This document shows, piece after piece, positions 59,881 to 64,000 of a DNA stretch of 64,000 bases. Below the pieces are notes generated by a model. That model ran no database searches and had not been told where the DNA came from. It saw nothing but the letters and a program-made list of their open reading frames with translations. Within the stretch, counting starts at the first letter, position 1; each line of letters begins with the position of its first letter. The stretch spans positions 124,001-188,000 of the forward strand of contig JAGTXO010000063.1 in NCBI GenBank assembly GCA_019448385.1, given 5' to 3'. Source of the stretch: Diacronema lutheri. Its lineage: Eukaryota; Haptophyta; Pavlovophyceae; Pavlovales; Pavlovaceae. Made by a program: the position numbers and the translations under genes.

Positions 59881-62800
59881 GGCCGCGCGGAAAACGACAC
59901 GCTGGAAGGCCTCCTCGCGCGCGTCAGCTGGCAGTGCGGCGCGAGGGCGAGCACGTGCGCCATGCTCGCCACGTTTTCCGAGCAGGCGGGCACCGGCTCG
60001 CGCGTCGCGCTCAAGGCCCTCCGCACGAGCTCCGACCTGGCCGGGCTGACGGCGGCTGCGGTCGGGCAGCAGGCGCCGCAGACGCCGCCGCCGCCGCTGC
60101 TCGTAATGCTCGGCCGCTGCCCCAGCCCGCTCGTCGGCGGCGGCCTCTTCCCGCCCGACCGCGCGACGGGCGAGCCGGCGGTGCACGCGGCGACGTCCGA
60201 GCTCGCCGTCGAGCTGCTGCGCGACGCGCGCGCGCTGGCCGGCACGGACGGGCGGCTCGTCGTGCTGTGCCTCGAGGCGTCCAACCCGCTCTGGTTCTGC
60301 CCCAAGGTGCGCGAGCTCGAGCTGCCGCGGACGCGGTCGGACGGCGTGCGCGCGTCCGGCTGCACCTGCCCTGCGACGTGCAGCGATGCGCGCGGCGCGG
60401 CGGGTGGCGCTGCCCGCGGCGCATCGACGCGGCCGGCGGCGCGCGCGATCAACAAGGCGGTGCTCGACCACTTCGTCGCGCTTTTCGGCCGCGAGGGCTT
60501 CGCGACCTTTGAGTTTGCGGGCGGCGGCGAGGCGAGCTGGCTGTGCGACAGCGCGGCCGGCACGACGACCGTCGCGGCGTGCGCGTCGCTGCCGCCGCGC
60601 ATGGGCGATGGGCAGCTGGCCATCCGGCGGCACACGCTCGGCACGGGCGCCGACGCGCCGGCGCACGCCGTCGTCTCGCTCCGCGTCGCGCACGTGAGCC
60701 ACGCCATCCGCCGCGCGGCGGACGACGGCGGCGCGCGCGCCGAGCGGATGGCGCGCGCCGCGCGCGCGTTCTGCGATGTGGCGGCCGCGCTGCGCGTCGA
60801 CGCGATCCTGGCGGAGGTGCCCGAGGACCGCCCGACGGGCACGCCCTTCCTTGGCGGGCTGCTCAAATTTTGGGACAAACGCAACGGGAGCTGGACGGCG
60901 CCAGCCACGCTCGCGCTCGGAGACGTGCGCGAGGTGGCCAAGCGGACGGCCGACGCAGCGGCCGGCCGAGCGGACGAGGTCCCTGCGGCTGGCCGTCCGC
61001 AGGTCGCGGCGCGCGCGTGCGCTGGCGCGATTGGCGGCGGCGCGGGCGCGGCGGGCGCCTCGGACGCTGCGCCCCGTGCACTGGCGGGCGCGTCGGGTGC
61101 GCGCACGGACGGCGGCCCTGCCGACGCACCGCGCCAGCTGGAGAGCCGCTACGGCGAGGCGAGCAAGCTCGACCTACCCCAACATTCCACTACGGGCTGC
61201 GTCCTCGACGCTCGCGAGGCCCAGGACCGCGCGCGCGTGCCTGCTGCGCCCGACGGCACAGCGCTGCGCCGCGTGCTCGACGCCGTCGGCGCGGGCGCGC
61301 CCGCGCAGCGCAGCCCGCGCTGGCACGACGAGCGATGGGAGGAGGTCACGGGCAGCAAGGTTGGCGACGTCGTGAACGACAACGCCGGCGTCGCGCACGA
61401 GACGCTCACCGACGAGTACGTGCACCGGCGGCGGCGCGAGGTGCGGACCAAGGCGACGACCGCGGGCATCCTCGGCGAGGCCGTCGCGCTGCGCAAGCTG
61501 GCGGCCGCGTACGGCATCACCGTCGTGTGCAACCTGCCGATGGTGCGTGCGGACCCGCACGACAAGAGCGCGCCGTTCGCCTTCTCGCCGGACGGGCTCG
61601 CCATCCTCCCCGAAAACAACGAGCAGGTCCTCGTCGAGGTGAAGACGCTCACCAAGGCGGGCGCCACGGCGCACGAGGACGGGCCGCCGCAGCCGCACCG
61701 CGATCAGCTGCAGCTCGGCATGCACGTCCTCGGCGTGAGCAAAGCGCTCTACGTGCAGTACCTCAGGCACGAGGACCGGATCGTCGTGCACGTCGTGACG
61801 CGCGGCGCCGGCTGGCTTGCATTCGCGCAGCCGAGGGTGCAGGCCTTCTGGGCGCGCGTCGTCGAGCGGCGCGCGCGGCTCGAGCGCGCGCGCGCCGACC
61901 ACCCGGCTGCGAGCCGGCGGCACCGGCGGCAGCAGACGCCGGCCGGGCCGCCGCTCGTGCTCGCGCTGGACGGGCGCATCCCCGCCGCGCGCGCCGCCGC
62001 GCTGCACGCCGTCGCGCACGGCACCGCGAGCGCGGCGGCGGTGACGGCGGCGGCGGCGACGGGCGACGCGACGGCGTTGCAAGACGCGATCGCGGCGCTG
62101 CGCGCGCCCGTCGGCAATGCGGCGATCGACAGCGCAGCGCGTGCGGAGGGCGCGGCCGTCGAGCGGGCGATCGCGTACCTCGGGCAGCCGGCGGGCGACG
62201 CCGCCGCCCGCGGCACGGCCGAGGCGGCCGAGGAGGAGAGGACGGTCGACGCCGACATCTGCGCGTTGCTGCACCAGCTCGGCGCGAGCGTGGCGCACGT
62301 GCACGTCGAGGACGCGGATTGCGTCACGCGTGAGCACTGGGGCGAGGCGGTGCTCGCTGCAGCGGACGACCCGTCGAGCGCCCCCGCCATTTCGAGCGTC
62401 ATCGTCGCGCACATCGTGCGCCTCGCCGGCTTTGGCGTCGAGCTCCCGCAGTCGATTCGCGTCGCCCCCAGCACGGCCGACTGGCACGAGGGCTGGCTCG
62501 ACGTGCAGTGCGTGCTGCTGCGCACGCGCCGGCGCGGGCGGCGCGACGACGACTTTGTGGCCGTCGTCAGGCGCGGTGGGCGCTGGTTTGCGTGCGAGCC
62601 CGGCCGCGCGCGGCGGCTGCAGTGGCGGTCGGTCCTACGCCGCGCGCGCGGCGGCGTCGACGGGACCGGCGAGGAGGCGTTCGCGATCGTCTACGTGCGG
62701 CGCGGCGACGCGGCCGGCGACGCGGCTGGCGACGCGCAGGCCGCACGGGCGCGCGGCGGGCGCGCGCGCAGGCGCACGCGCGGCGGCACGCGCAAGCGCA

Positions 62801-64000
62801 AGCGCGGCGCCTCCGCCGGGCTCGAGGCGGCCGCGCCCGCCGGCGCGCCGGCTGCCGCGCCCGCCGGCGCGCCGGCGGGCGCTGCTCACCGCCCGCCCGC
62901 CATGCGCGCCACGGTCGCCGCGCGCACCACGCGCTCTGTGACCGACGCGCTGCACTCGGCGCCTGCCGCCACGGTTGCACCTGTCTTCGACTGGCGCGCC
63001 GGCCGCCCGCCCCCCGCCGCTCGAGCCCGCCACCCGCGGCCGCGTGGGCGCGCGCCACCGGGCAAGGCCTGGGACAGCGTCTCGGGTGCGTGGGCGGACA
63101 AGCCGACTGGTGCTGCCGTCGCCGCCGCGCCGCCGCCGCTGCCGCCCGCCGCCGCGCCGCCGCCCACCGCCGCGCCGCCGCCCGCCGCCGCGCCGCCGCC
63201 CGCCGTCGCGCCGCCGCCCGCCGCCGCGCCGCCGCCGCCGCCGCCACCGGCGGCGCTCGGCCGCCGGCAGCACGTCGGCGCGGGCGGCAGCGCGGCGGGC
63301 CGGCGGCTCGCGGCCAATCGCACGGCGGCAGCGCGGCGTGCGCGCGCCGCCGCCCGCCGCGCGCTTCCTCGCCACGCTGCCGCCACCGCCACGCGACGGC
63401 CTCGCGCGCACGAGCAAGCAGGCGCGCGCGAGGCGCAACGCGGACGGACGGCCGGCGCACGCGCGCGCGGCCAACGCGCGCGCCTTCTACCGCGGCGTGG
63501 AGCTCGGCGTGCACGCGACGCGCGCCATCGTCGACGCGCGCCACGCCGACCTGCCGCAGGCCGTCTTCGTGGCGGAGGCGCGGGCGATCGTCGCGCGCTC
63601 CGCCGGCGGCGGCGCGCTGCTCGCGCCGGACGACGTGCGCGACCTGTGCGACGCGCAGACGGACGCCGATCGCGCTGCGATCTGGGCGTCGGTGGGCGCG
63701 CACGAGGCGACGCGCATCTTCGCGCTCGTCACGCGCAACGCGAGCTTGGCGGGCGCGGCGCTGCTCGTGCTGCACACGCCGGCGGGCGCGCCGGCGCGCG
63801 CGCTCGGGCTCCTGGCGACGCGCTCGCGCGCGCCGTCGACGGGCGCGCCGCGCGACGCGCACAGGGCGCTGGTGCAGCGGTTGGACGTGCTGATGGACGC
63901 GATCGCCGCGGCGCGAGGCGCGTCGCCGCTCGAGCTCGGGCTCGCGCTCGCGCCCGAGCCGCAGAGCGCGTGCAACGCGCGTGCGGCCGCGCTGCTCTGC
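59881..64000 (+). CDS. YqaJ/lambda-exonuclease-type nuclease region, open at window end
   Basis: The ordered core lies at about 61320-61860: WHDERWEEVTGSKVGD, LGEAVALRKLAAAYGI, then the PD-(D/E)XK pair FAFSPDGLAI (Asp) and VLVEVKTLTK (Glu, Lys), followed by HRDQLQLGMHVLGVSKALYV. That order is characteristic of YqaJ viral recombinases, which resect DNA 5' to 3' for annealing-type recombination. Upstream is an unrecognised domain (LLVMLGRCPSPLVGGGLFPP, ILAEVPEDRPTGTPFLGGLL). Downstream, near 62480-62620, DDFVAVVRRGGRWFACEPG resembles the last strand pair of a papain-like protease. The right end is basic (RRRTRGGTRKRKRG), and further protein-like sequence reaches the window edge. The region is not one continuous frame; introns, sequence error or decay cannot be separated. 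Confidence 0.5.

Noticed and set aside
1-64000. Bacterial or contaminant origin because of the very high GC
   Set aside because: Clear spliceosomal introns in katanin, ZC3H15, the amidase and the plastid protein, and eukaryote-only families, rule it out for the left two thirds.

Overview
The window looks like nuclear DNA of a very GC-rich unicellular alga, most likely a haptophyte or a similar secondary-plastid alga. This is inference from four things: genes split by short GC-rich introns with GTG-type donors; eukaryote-only families (katanin p80, ZC3H15/DFRP1, HGH1, exostosin, SET methyltransferase); a plastid-type DUF3593-DUF2499 protein, which implies photosynthesis; and a tandem family of 37-residue helical repeats ending in RAP domains, a type expanded in algae and apicomplexans. 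No rRNA, tRNA or CRISPR array was seen.

The first ~37.5 kb is compact host sequence. In order it holds an IQ/zinc-ribbon/PH protein (-), a histidine phosphatase (+), two nearly identical exostosin-type glycosyltransferases (-,-), a 2.5-kb block of tandem repeats, a receptor-like protein with fibronectin-II-like domains (-), a SET-domain methyltransferase (+), HGH1 (-), ZC3H15 with an added ZZ-like finger (+), a J-domain/PPR fusion (-), the DUF3593-DUF2499 plastid protein (+), four head-to-tail repeat-RAP genes plus a relic of a fifth (-), an unrecognised SPPKS/T-rich protein (-), katanin p80 (+), a small membrane protein (-), a Nit2-like amidase (+) and a large multi-spanning membrane protein (+). 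Divergent pairs share gaps of only tens of bases. Tandem RAP genes are separated by 47-65 bp.

From 37.5 to 41 kb order breaks down. There is decayed coding sequence on the minus strand, then an ~870-bp palindrome built from two inverted copies of a ~295-bp element whose termini carry TGTAGGG repeats, then an orphan last exon of a membrane protein.

From 41 kb to the right edge I recognise no ordinary host gene. This looks like an accessory island. It holds a PIF1/Helitron-type helicase preceded by a possible single-strand-DNA-binding-like region, a strong hairpin, a ubiquitin-protease-like ORF, a LINE fragment, long poly-C and poly-G tracts, and then ~15 kb of giant alanine/arginine-rich open frames. 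Embedded in these frames are two Ulp1/C48-like cysteine-protease signatures and a YqaJ/lambda-exonuclease-type nuclease. The reading frame is not continuous through this island, its class is unresolved, and it runs off the window. The two most interesting systems are this island and the repeat-RAP cluster, whose near-identical repeats vary at a few fixed positions as a nucleic-acid recognition code would.
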